This document shows positions 46,101 through 53,935 of a stretch of 54,594 nt of DNA, in pieces. Position numbers and translations under genes: made by a program. Below the pieces are notes generated by a model. It was not told the origin of the DNA and ran no database searches. It was given only the letters and a program-made list of their open reading frames with translations. This DNA is from Pseudomonadota bacterium (GTDB lineage: Bacteria > Pseudomonadota > Gammaproteobacteria > Xanthomonadales > Rhodanobacteraceae): NCBI GenBank assembly GCA_021794575.1, contig JAJYQO010000048.1:26531-81124 (forward strand), given 5' to 3'. The first letter of the stretch is position 1. The number at the start of each line of letters is the position of its first letter.

Positions 46101-46843
46101 CTATCGACAACCTGCACGTGCGCGTCGCCGGCAAGGAAATCCTCAAGGGCCTGTCGTTGACGGTGAACGCCGGCGAGGTGCACGCCATTATGGGGCCCAA
46201 TGGCGCGGGCAAGTCCACGCTGGGCAACGTGCTGGCCGGGCGCGAAGGCTATGAGGTCACCGCCGGCGTGGTGACCTTCGAGGGGCGCAACCTGCTCGAA
46301 CTTGCGCCGGAGGAGCGCGCCGCCGCCGGCGTGTTCCTGGCTTTTCAGTACCCGGTCGAGATTCCCGGCGTCAACAACACCTATTTCCTGCGCGCGGCGC
46401 TCAACGCGCAGCGCAAGGCGCGCGGCGAACCGGAACTGGACTCGGTGCAGTTCCTCAAGCGCGTGCGCGAGAAGCTGAAGGTGCTGGAGTTGCCGGATGC
46501 ACTGCTGCAGCGCGGCGTCAACGAGGGCTTCTCGGGCGGCGAGAAAAAGCGCAACGAGATTTTCCAGATGGCGCTGCTGGAACCCAAGCTCGCCATCCTC
46601 GACGAAACCGATTCGGGTCTGGATATCGATGCGATGCGCCAGGTCGCGGCAGGCGTCAACGCGCAGCGTGCGCCGGACCGGGCCTTCATCGTCATCACCC
46701 ACTACCAGCGCCTGCTGGATTACATCAAGCCCGATTTCGTGCACGTGCTGGCCGCCGGCTGCATTGCAGCCAGCGGTGGTCCGGAGCTGGCCCGCATGCT
46801 GGAAACCGAAGGTTATGCGGGCTTTCCGCAGGAGGCGGCGTGA
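46094..46843 (+). CDS. sufC: SufC, Fe-S assembly ATPase
   Basis: A 249-residue soluble ABC-type ATPase that drives SufBCD. Walker A GPNGAGKST (34-42), Q-loop region FLAFQYPVEIPGV, signature FSGGEKKRNEI and Walker B LAILDETDSGLD are all present, the last being the SufC-specific form. Its stop overlaps the sufD start (GTGA at 46840-46843). Confidence 0.98.
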   Translation: MLTIDNLHVRVAGKEILKGLSLTVNAGEVHAIMGPNGAGKSTLGNVLAGREGYEVTAGVVTFEGRNLLELAPEERAAAGVFLAFQYPVEIPGVNNTYFLRAALNAQRKARGEPELDSVQFLKRVREKLKVLELPDALLQRGVNEGFSGGEKKRNEIFQMALLEPKLAILDETDSGLDIDAMRQVAAGVNAQRAPDRAFIVITHYQRLLDYIKPDFVHVLAAGCIAASGGPELARMLETEGYAGFPQEAA

Positions 46844-48126
46844 GCAGTGCGCTGCTGGCTGCTGCGCTGTGCGAGGATCTGTCACCGGGACCGCTGCCGG
46901 GGGCGGGGGTTGCCGTGGTCGAGCGCGCACGCGTGTCCGCGCGCGCGCGTCTGCGCCAGCAGGGGATGCTGGCCGATGCGCGCAGCGAGCGCTGGCGCTA
47001 CATGCCGCTGCGCGCGCTGGAAGCGCAGGCGCTGCCACTGGCGGAATTACCGAGCGATACGGCGCTGGCGCAGGTGCCCGAGACGCCGTTTCCACGGCTG
47101 GTGTTTGTCGATGGCTACTACACCGCGCCACATTCGCGCATCGACGGCGTGTCCGCCGGCATACGCTGGCTGCCGCTGACCGAATTCGCGGCGGCGGATT
47201 GGGAGGCTTGCGCCGAACTGCTGGCGCCGACCGCCGGCGACGATGCGCTGGATGCCCTGAATCTCGCGCTTGCACAGGGCGGGTTTGTGCTCGATGTGCC
47301 TGCCGGCCTGGTCGTCGAGCAGCCTCTGGAAGTGCTTTATTTCAGCGGCAGCACGAGGCCCACAGCCTGGCACGCACGCAGCCTGGTGCGGCTGGGCGCC
47401 GGGGCGCGCCTGACCCTGCGCGAGCGCTACCTCGGCAATGGCAGTGGTCTGGCCAGCGTGCATACGCGCTGGTCGCTGGGTGAAGGCGCAAGCCTGACCG
47501 TGCTGCAGCAGCAGGAGGCGCCGGCCGACCTCAAGTTGCTGCGTCGCGATGCTTTTGCGCTCGATGCCCGCAGCCATCTCCTGTTGCACGTGATGGAGCT
47601 TGGCGCGGGGCTGTCGCGGCAGGATCTGGGGATTCGGCTTGCTGGCGCTGGGGCCATGGTCGAACTGCGTCAGGCTGCACTGCTGGCGGGTCGTCAGCAC
47701 AGCGAGATGATGCTGGATCTGCTCCACGCCACCGGCGCTACCCGCTGCGATCTGCGCTGCCGCGCGGTGGCCGGCGACCGCGCACGCGCGGTGCTGCAGG
47801 GCGCCGTCACCATCGCGGCCGGCGCCGATGGCAGCGATGCCGCGTTGAGCACGCAGAATCTTCTGCTCTCCGAGCAGGCCGAGATCGATGCGCGCCCGAC
47901 CATGGAGATTCATGCCGACGAGGTGCGCGCCGCGCATGGCGCCAGCGTCGGCCAGTTGGATGCAGGCATGCTGTTCTACCTGCGCACCCGCGGCATCCCG
48001 GAGACCGCAGCGCGCGCGCTGCTGACCGCTGCACACTGTCGCGCACTGCTGGAGGACATTGCGCATCCGATGTTGCGCGCCGATGCCGAGGCCGCACTGG
48101 ACGCGCGCGTCGGAGCGATGGGCTGA
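46840..48126 (+). CDS. sufD: SufD, Fe-S cluster scaffold subunit
   Basis: A 428-residue partner of SufB in the SufBC2D complex. The beta-helix core is seen, and the conserved C-terminal part reads MEIHADEVRAAHGASVGQLD and FYLRTRGIPETAARALLTAA; the histidine in AAHGAS corresponds to the cluster-building histidine of E. coli SufD (His360). It starts with GTG 46840 overlapping sufC. Confidence 0.96.
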   Translation: MSSALLAAALCEDLSPGPLPGAGVAVVERARVSARARLRQQGMLADARSERWRYMPLRALEAQALPLAELPSDTALAQVPETPFPRLVFVDGYYTAPHSRIDGVSAGIRWLPLTEFAAADWEACAELLAPTAGDDALDALNLALAQGGFVLDVPAGLVVEQPLEVLYFSGSTRPTAWHARSLVRLGAGARLTLRERYLGNGSGLASVHTRWSLGEGASLTVLQQQEAPADLKLLRRDAFALDARSHLLLHVMELGAGLSRQDLGIRLAGAGAMVELRQAALLAGRQHSEMMLDLLHATGATRCDLRCRAVAGDRARAVLQGAVTIAAGADGSDAALSTQNLLLSEQAEIDARPTMEIHADEVRAAHGASVGQLDAGMLFYLRTRGIPETAARALLTAAHCRALLEDIAHPMLRADAEAALDARVGAMG

Positions 48127-48139
48127 GGGATCATCGCGC

Positions 48140-49384
48140 ATGAATGTTGTACTCGCCGAAACGCCACTCGACATCGCCGCTCTGCGCGCGCAGTTCCCGC
48201 TGCTGGCGCGAACCGTGCACGGCGGCAAGCCGCTGGTGTATCTGGACAATGCCAACACGGCGCAGAAGCCGGTCTGCGTGATCGAGGCGGTGGATCGCTT
48301 CTACCGCGAGCGCAACGCCAACGTGTCGCGCGCCGTGCATGCGCTCGGCGAAGAAGCCACCGGCCTTTACGAAGGCGCGCGCGACGTGCTGGCGCGCTTC
48401 ATCGGCGCCGGTTCGGCGCGGGAGCTGGTGCTGACCAGCGGCACCACCATGGCCACCAATCTGGTGGCCTACAGCTACCTGCTGCCGCGCCTGGCGCCCG
48501 GCGATGTGGTGCTGACCACGGTGATGGAACATCACGCCAACATCGTACCCTGGCAAATCGTCTGTCAGCGCACGGGGGCACGCGTGGTGGCCGCGCCCAT
48601 CCACGCCAACGGCGAGCTGGACGTAGCCGCGTTCATCGGCATGCTGGGCCCGCAGGTCAAGCTGGCCTGCGTCACTCACGTGTCCAACGTTCTGGGCACC
48701 ATCAATCCGGTGGCCGAGCTGGCCGCGGCCTGCCGCAAGCATGGCGTGCCGCTGCTGGTGGATGGCTCGCAGGCGGTACCGCATCTTCCGGTGGACGTGC
48801 GCGCGCTGGGCTGCGATTTCTACGCCTTCACCGGGCACAAGATGTGCGGACCCACCGGCACCGGCGGACTGTGGGCGCGGCGCGAGATTCTGGCGCAGAT
48901 GCCTCCGTTCTTCGGCGGCGGCGAGATGATCCGCGAGGTGCGCATCGAAGGATCCACTTTCGCCGACCCACCGGCACGCTTCGAGGCCGGCACGCCGAAT
49001 ATCGCCGGCTTCGCCGGCCTGGCCGAGGCGGTGCGCTTCCTCGAGGGCATCGGCATGGCGCGCATCGCCGCGCGCGAGCAGGATCTGCTGCGCTACGCCA
49101 CGGCGCGCCTGCGCGAGGTGCCGGGCCTGCGCATCATCGGCGAGGCGCCGCACAAGGCGGCGGTGATCTCATTCATGGTCGAGGGCGCGCACGCGCACGA
49201 TCTGGCCACGCTGCTCGATCTTGAAGGCGTAGCCGTGCGCTCCGGCCATCATTGTGCGCATCCGCTGATGCGGTACTACGACGTGCCGGCCACCTGTCGC
49301 GCCTCGTTCGCCTTCTACAACACCGAAGCCGAGGCCGACGCATTGCTGGACGCGTTGCTGAAGGCGCGCGCGTTGCTGGCATGA
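48140..49384 (+). CDS. sufS: SufS, class II cysteine desulfurase
   Basis: A 414-residue PLP enzyme that takes sulfur from cysteine for Fe-S cluster building. The PLP lysine is K234 in FTGHKMCGPTGTGG and the persulfide cysteine is C372 in RSGHHCAHP, the short-loop pattern of group II desulfurases. ATG 48140 is chosen; the frame is open further upstream only within sufD. The stop overlaps the next start (ATGA), fitting a desulfurase and its sulfur acceptor. Confidence 0.97.
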   Translation: MNVVLAETPLDIAALRAQFPLLARTVHGGKPLVYLDNANTAQKPVCVIEAVDRFYRERNANVSRAVHALGEEATGLYEGARDVLARFIGAGSARELVLTSGTTMATNLVAYSYLLPRLAPGDVVLTTVMEHHANIVPWQIVCQRTGARVVAAPIHANGELDVAAFIGMLGPQVKLACVTHVSNVLGTINPVAELAAACRKHGVPLLVDGSQAVPHLPVDVRALGCDFYAFTGHKMCGPTGTGGLWARREILAQMPPFFGGGEMIREVRIEGSTFADPPARFEAGTPNIAGFAGLAEAVRFLEGIGMARIAAREQDLLRYATARLREVPGLRIIGEAPHKAAVISFMVEGAHAHDLATLLDLEGVAVRSGHHCAHPLMRYYDVPATCRASFAFYNTEAEADALLDALLKARALLA

Positions 49385-49842
49385 CCGCGCCAGCGCAAGC
49401 CATGGATTCAGGCCCTTACGCTGCAACGCTGCTGGCGCATGCGCGCGCCCCGCGCCATCAGGGCACACTGCTGCATCCCGATGCGCTGGCCGAGGGTTAC
49501 AACGCGTTGTGCGGTGACCGCATCACCGTCATGCTCGCGCTGCGCCAGGGGTGTATCGCCGAATATGCCTTTCGCGCCGAGGCTTGCGCGCTGGTGGTGG
49601 CGGCGGCTTCCCTGCTGGGCGAATGCCTGATCGGGCGCGACGCCGAGGAGGTCGAGCACCTCGCGGCGCGCTTCGACGGACTGCTGGCGGGCGCGGGCGG
49701 GCCGCCCATTGAGTGCGGTGGCCTCAACGCCTTTGCCGATCTGGCGCGTTTCCCGGCGCGTCGCAAATGCGCGCGACTGCCGCTGGCCACGGTGCGCGCG
49801 GCCCTGCGCGGCGCCGCTCATGCCAACACCGAGGAGGCCTGA
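49381..49842 (+). CDS. sufU: SufU-like zinc sulfurtransferase
   Basis: A 153-residue IscU-fold protein. C44, D46, C69 and C130 (in LCGDRI, EACAL and RRKCARL) line up with the zinc ligands C41, D43, C66 and C128 of Bacillus subtilis SufU, and the length includes the insertion that separates SufU from IscU. It probably accepts sulfur from SufS, replacing SufE, which is absent here along with sufA. The stretch ACALVVAAASLLGE departs from the usual GCSISMASAS, so its chemistry may differ. Confidence 0.85.
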   Translation: MTAPAQAMDSGPYAATLLAHARAPRHQGTLLHPDALAEGYNALCGDRITVMLALRQGCIAEYAFRAEACALVVAAASLLGECLIGRDAEEVEHLAARFDGLLAGAGGPPIECGGLNAFADLARFPARRKCARLPLATVRAALRGAAHANTEEA

Positions 49843-50381
49843 TGTCCGCACCCGTGTTCCGTGACGCGACGCCGGACGACGTGCCGGCCATCGTTGCGCT
49901 GGTTGAGAGCGCCTACCGCGGCGAGTCCAGCCGCGCCGGCTGGACCACCGAGGCCGACCTACTGGACGGACAGCGTACCGATGCCGGCAGCGTACGCGAG
50001 CTGGTCGCCGCGCCCGATTCGATGGTGCTGTTGGCGCAGCAGCCGGGTGCCGATGCGCTGCTGGCGTGCTGCCATCTCGCGCACGAAGGCGCCGGCAGCG
50101 CCTATTTCGGCATGTTCGCCGTGCGGCCTGGACTGCAGGGCGCCGGACTGGGCAGCGCCATGCTGGCCGAGGCCGAGCGCATTGCCAGGACGCGCTGGGC
50201 GTGCACGCGCATGGCGATGACCGTCATCGATGTGCGTGCGGAGCTGATCGCCTGGTACCAGCGCCGTGGTTACATGCGCACCGGCGAGCACAAGCCCTTT
50301 CCATATGGCGATGCGCGCTTCGGGCTGCCCAAACGCGCCGATCTCCGTTTCGAGCTGTTGCTGAAGGATCTGCGCCGATGA
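49842..50381 (+). CDS. GNAT-family N-acetyltransferase in the suf operon
   Basis: A 179-residue acetyltransferase with the acetyl-CoA motif GLQGAGLGSAMLAEAERIAR (motif A, about 95-115) and the C-terminal part ELIAWYQRRGYMRTGEHKPF typical of the fold. ATG 49842 shares one base with the preceding TGA and its own stop overlaps the Rieske start (ATGA), so it is a true operon member. The substrate is unknown; a protein or small thiol target linked to Fe-S assembly is possible but unsupported. Confidence 0.85.
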   Translation: MSAPVFRDATPDDVPAIVALVESAYRGESSRAGWTTEADLLDGQRTDAGSVRELVAAPDSMVLLAQQPGADALLACCHLAHEGAGSAYFGMFAVRPGLQGAGLGSAMLAEAERIARTRWACTRMAMTVIDVRAELIAWYQRRGYMRTGEHKPFPYGDARFGLPKRADLRFELLLKDLRR

Positions 50382-50710
50382 GTCCGAGCGGGAATGCCGA
50401 CGGCTGGGTGCGCGTCGCCGCGCGCGGCGAGTTGCTACCGGGCGAATTCAAACTGGTCTGGGATGGCGATACGGCGATCGCCGTGTACAACATCGATGGC
50501 GACCTGTACGCGATCGAGGACCGCTGCACGCACGACGACGGCGAACTGGCCGGTGGTGAGCTGCATGGCTTCGAGATCGAATGTCCGCGCCACGGCGCGC
50601 GCTTCGACCTGCGCAACGGCGCGGCGCTGTGCGCGCCGGCCTACGTGCCCGTCGCCACTTTTCCGGTGCGCGAGGACAACGGCGTGATCTACACCCGCGA
50701 CGATCGCTGA
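50378..50710 (+). CDS. Rieske-type [2Fe-2S] ferredoxin
   Basis: A 110-residue soluble Rieske protein like the ferredoxins of aromatic-ring dioxygenases. Ligands are C50 and H52 in RCTHDDGEL and C69 and H72 in CPRHGARFD, full length with no membrane anchor. With no oxygenase nearby, and being last gene of the suf operon, it may carry electrons for cluster assembly or repair. This is inference from position. Confidence 0.9.
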   Translation: MSPSGNADGWVRVAARGELLPGEFKLVWDGDTAIAVYNIDGDLYAIEDRCTHDDGELAGGELHGFEIECPRHGARFDLRNGAALCAPAYVPVATFPVREDNGVIYTRDDR

Positions 50711-50808
50711 GCGCCGGCGCGGCACTGCTCCGGGCGATCACCGGTTGCGTTGCGCGGCGGGTCGGTGGGGCGTCGCCGCTGCGGCGCGCGACCGGTGACG
50801 CGCCGGTA

Positions 50809-51348
50809 TCACGCCTCGATGCGCGCCAGAACCAGCTCGCCGTGCCCGCCTATGCGGCACGCGCCGCTCATCTCGGCGCTCTCGCCGGCACGCAGTTCCA
50901 GGCTGTGCGTGTCCTGCCGCAGCTCGGCGCTGCCGGCAAGCTGATGCAGCAGCCAGCATGGCGCCGCCGGCAGCAGCATCGCTCCGACCAGCGGGCGGGC
51001 CAGCAGCGTGGCCGGACAGTCCCGGGTCATCAGATTGAACGCGCGCGTGGGTCCGTCGGGCAATTCCGCGCGCGGCGGCGGCGTGCCGGCGAAGCGCAGC
51101 ACCACAAGGCGCGCCAGCATGCGTGCCGGTGCACCGTCGAAGCGCAGCAGCAGGGGACCGTCCAGCGGCGCCAGCTGACGCTGCGTGCCCGGATATGCCG
51201 AAAACCGGCATGGCGCAGCGATCCGCGCGATGCTGATGCGCCAGCGCCAGTCGCGCGCATCCGGCCATGCGGCCAGCACGGTGGTGGTGCCGGCGCCGTT
51301 GGCCCAGGGCTCGTCGCGCAGCAATGGCGGTGGCAGTGGTCGCAGCAT
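50809..51348 (-). CDS. HutD/Ves-family cupin-like protein
   Basis: A 179-residue protein of the HutD/Ves family: EPWANGAGTTTVLAAWPD and WRWRISIARIAAPCRFSAYPG near the N-terminus are characteristic, followed by the two-lobed beta-barrel. HutD is linked to histidine use and Ves to cold stress, but the biochemical role is not settled. ATG 51348 is chosen; the frame is open upstream into the next gene. It faces the suf operon, with about 100 bases between the convergent ends. Confidence 0.83.
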   Translation of the reverse strand: MLRPLPPPLLRDEPWANGAGTTTVLAAWPDARDWRWRISIARIAAPCRFSAYPGTQRQLAPLDGPLLLRFDGAPARMLARLVVLRFAGTPPPRAELPDGPTRAFNLMTRDCPATLLARPLVGAMLLPAAPCWLLHQLAGSAELRQDTHSLELRAGESAEMSGACRIGGHGELVLARIEA

Positions 51349-51409
51349 CGGGGCAGGCAGCGGACGGATCGGGTCCAGCTTGCCATGTGCGTCGCGCGGC
51401 GTGGAGGTT

Positions 51410-51949
51410 TCAGCGCGAGGACGCCAGCGCCAACGCCAGCGGCGGGTGATAGGCGAACACGTGCGCGGGGCCGCCGCAGAAATCCAGTGTATCCACGCGC
51501 TCGCCGCCCAGATGCGTGGCCAGCTTCTCGGACGCGGCATCGGCCGGACGCACCAGGCTGACGACGCGCGGTGCCCGCAGCACGCGCCAGGCATAGTCCA
51601 GCGCCGCGCCGGCGGCCTCGGTGGCGTAGCCCTGGCCGCGCGCGTCGGGCGTGATCATCCAGCCCAGCTCCAGATCGGGCCAGCCTTCGGGCTTGAGCAG
51701 GCCGACGCGGCCGATGAAACGGTCATCCGCGATCCGCTCCAGCGCCCACATCCCGTAACCGCGCAGCGCCCAGTGGCCCAGCAGCATGGCCATCGAACGC
51801 CAGGCGTTGAGACGGTCCAGCGGCTTGCCGTCGCCGACATGGCGTGTGCTGGCCTGGTCGGCCAGCATCTGCGCATAGGCATCGAAGTGGTCTTCGCGCA
51901 GCGCGGTCAGGCGCAGGCGGGCGGTACGCAACTGCGGAATATCGGTCAT
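51410..51949 (-). CDS. GNAT-family N-acetyltransferase (RimJ/RimL type)
   Basis: A 179-residue acetyltransferase. LRTARLRLTALREDHFDAYA at the start, GYGMWALERIADDRFIGRVG in the middle and the acetyl-CoA site ARGQGYATEAAGAALDYA are classic for the RimJ/RimL branch that acts on proteins or small amines. ATG 51949 (MTDIPQLRTARL) is preferred; ATG 51958 would add three residues. The target is unknown. Confidence 0.88.
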   Translation of the reverse strand: MTDIPQLRTARLRLTALREDHFDAYAQMLADQASTRHVGDGKPLDRLNAWRSMAMLLGHWALRGYGMWALERIADDRFIGRVGLLKPEGWPDLELGWMITPDARGQGYATEAAGAALDYAWRVLRAPRVVSLVRPADAASEKLATHLGGERVDTLDFCGGPAHVFAYHPPLALALASSR

Positions 51950-51972
51950 GGTGCGCATGTCGGCAGCAAGAT

Positions 51973-52440
51973 TCAGGCCATGGCCAGCAGGGCGGACAGG
52001 CGCGCGGTGCTGGTGGTAATGCTTTCCCGCCAGTCGAAACCCACGATAGGTTGTCCGCTGTCCGCATCGGCGAAATCCTCGACTTGTCCGGGCGCCAGCA
52101 GATGGCGGTAGTCCACGGTCAGTTCGGTGCCGGCGGACAAGGGGGCATTGGCGAAGATGAAACCCAGGTGCCACAGGCCGCTCGGTGCGAAGCTGTGATT
52201 GACGAAACACTCGTCGGGCCAGTCGGGCGAGAGCGTGTAGTGCTCGCCGAACCAGCGCACGCTGGTGTGCAGCAGGGCGGCGAGCGCCGGATCGGCGGCG
52301 ATGTCCTCGAAGCGATAGGTGCGCGCGATGGCATCCGGCGCCACCACGATGCTGCCGGCCGCCGCCGGTGCATCGAGAAACAGACCCTTGCCGGCGCCGG
52401 GGATGCGCGACGGGGCGATGCGATAGGGGAGCAGGATCAT
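51973..52440 (-). CDS. SET-domain protein
   Basis: A 155-residue protein with the core SET motifs in order: IPGAGKGLF (13-21), FVNHSFAPSG (79-88, in place of the usual NHSCxPN), and GTELTVDYR (104-112). SET proteins use S-adenosylmethionine to methylate lysine, and bacterial ones may act on ribosomal or DNA-bound proteins. It lacks the pre- and post-SET zinc regions, and the missing cysteine in NHSF means zinc binding is unlikely. It lies 24 bases upstream of the GNAT gene on the same strand. Confidence 0.82.
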   Translation of the reverse strand: MILLPYRIAPSRIPGAGKGLFLDAPAAAGSIVVAPDAIARTYRFEDIAADPALAALLHTSVRWFGEHYTLSPDWPDECFVNHSFAPSGLWHLGFIFANAPLSAGTELTVDYRHLLAPGQVEDFADADSGQPIVGFDWRESITTSTARLSALLAMA

Positions 52441-52530
52441 GCGGACTGAAAGCCAGCCACCGTGCGGGCGGTGCCCGCGGCTGCGCGATTGTAGTGCCGA
52501 TCCGCACGCGCGGTGTGAGTGGGTGCTCTG

Positions 52531-53058
52531 CTACAGCGCGGCGCAGGCAGCAGCCGTGTCCCTGCCGGCGGTCGCCTGGCGCACGCGCCCGGAATTGCTG
52601 ATCACGAGCAGTCGGGCGGACCGCGGAAATCCGGTCTGGCACAGTGTGAAGGTGGTGTTGCTGCCGGCGGCGCTGCCCGTGGGCAGGAAGCGCAAGCGCG
52701 TACGCCCGCGTGTGGAGACGACGCGCAGCATGGGATCGGCCGCGCCGCGCAACACCGGCGCGGCGTCGGGTTCGTCGTCGTGGTCGCGGTCCAGAGCCAA
52801 CAACCAGCCGCCATCCCAGCGCGTGTGCGCCATGCAATGCAGGCCGTCGCGGCTGGGGCAGAGGATCACGCGCGCGCCGCTGCCGATGGCCAGCGTGCGG
52901 GCATGGTGCAGGGCGCCCACGAATGCGTTGCCGGCACCGATCACGCGCTGCCTGACCAGTGCATGATTCAGCGCCGGCGTGGCCAGCGCTCCCAGCACGC
53001 CCAGCAGCGCCGCGACCAGCAGCAGTTCGATCAGTGTCCAGCCGGCCGTGCGTGGCAT
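52531..53058 (-). CDS. FimT/GspH-type minor pseudopilin
   Basis: A 175-residue type IV pilin-like protein. The leader MPRTAG is cut before W7, and the mature N-terminus WTLIELLLVAALLGVLGALA has the conserved glutamate at position 5 and a hydrophobic helix. The C-terminal domain resembles FimT/GspH, minor pilins that prime pilus assembly and, for FimT, bind DNA during transformation in relatives. No other pil genes lie beside it. Confidence 0.85.
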   Translation of the reverse strand: MPRTAGWTLIELLLVAALLGVLGALATPALNHALVRQRVIGAGNAFVGALHHARTLAIGSGARVILCPSRDGLHCMAHTRWDGGWLLALDRDHDDEPDAAPVLRGAADPMLRVVSTRGRTRLRFLPTGSAAGSNTTFTLCQTGFPRSARLLVISNSGRVRQATAGRDTAAACAAL

Positions 53059-53173
53059 CGCGGGCGCTCCGCGCAGATACGGAGCAGCAAGCTAGAACGT
53101 ATGCCACGCCGGGGGCAGCGGCGCCGCGCGGGTGGGCTCGTGCGTGGCGGCCTACGCGCGTTGTGGGCGCATG

Positions 53174-53935
53174 TCAGCCGCCCTTGCCGGCCTTCAGCCG
53201 CGCCACCAGGGCGCGCAGCGTGGCTTGCGTTTCCGGGCGCCGCCACATGCCGGCGAACTGCGCCAGCGGCCACCGTTCGCGCGCGGTCGCCTGCACCAGG
53301 TCGGCACGCGCCAGCGCACGCGTCTCCAGCATGGCCTGGCGCGGCAGAGCCAGCAGCTGCTGCAGCCACTGCCGGGCGTGCTGCGGCACCTCGTCCGCGT
53401 CGGCGAGTTCATCCACGAAGCCCAGGCGCAGGGCGTCCTCGGCCTCGAGCATCTGCCCGGCCACCAGCAGGCGTTCGGCGCGGTAGGCGCCCAGCAGACG
53501 CGTCAGCGCGCCCTGGATCATCGCGGGCACGGTCAGTCCCACCTGCACCTCGTTGAGGCCGATGCGCCATGCGCCGCGCGCCATCACGCGGTAATCGCAG
53601 AACAGCGCGATGACCGCGCCACCCGCCGGGCTGTGCCCGGTGATGGCGGCGGCGATGGGTACCGGCGATCGCGCCAACGCCGCCATCAGGCCGAAGAAGT
53701 CCTCGAAGCAGCGCGCCAGCGCCGCGTCGTCCAGCGTCAGCAGCACGGGGATATCCAGTCCGGCCGAGTACATGCCGCTGCGGCCCGAGATCAGCAGCGC
53801 CTGCGCGCCCTGCGCGGGCGCCTGCTCGACCGCGTCGCGCAATGCCGCGATCAGCCCCGGGTCGAGCGCGTTGACCGGCGGCCGCGCCAGACGCAGTTCG
53901 CGGATGCCATCGGCATGGTCGATGGTTTCGATCAT
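53174..53935 (-). CDS. Enoyl-CoA isomerase/hydratase of the crotonase family
   Basis: A 253-residue crotonase-fold enzyme. The oxyanion-hole motifs are SGMYSAGLD (about 53-61) and HSPAGGAVIALFCDYRVMA. Of the two catalytic glutamates of hydratases only the second is present, in GLNEVQVGL; the first is replaced by V in GGAVIALF. A single glutamate in LNExQxG is typical of delta3,delta2-enoyl-CoA isomerases, so isomerisation of unsaturated fatty acyl-CoA is the better guess. Its start overlaps the stop of the upstream gene. Confidence 0.8.
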   Translation of the reverse strand: MIETIDHADGIRELRLARPPVNALDPGLIAALRDAVEQAPAQGAQALLISGRSGMYSAGLDIPVLLTLDDAALARCFEDFFGLMAALARSPVPIAAAITGHSPAGGAVIALFCDYRVMARGAWRIGLNEVQVGLTVPAMIQGALTRLLGAYRAERLLVAGQMLEAEDALRLGFVDELADADEVPQHARQWLQQLLALPRQAMLETRALARADLVQATARERWPLAQFAGMWRRPETQATLRALVARLKAGKGG

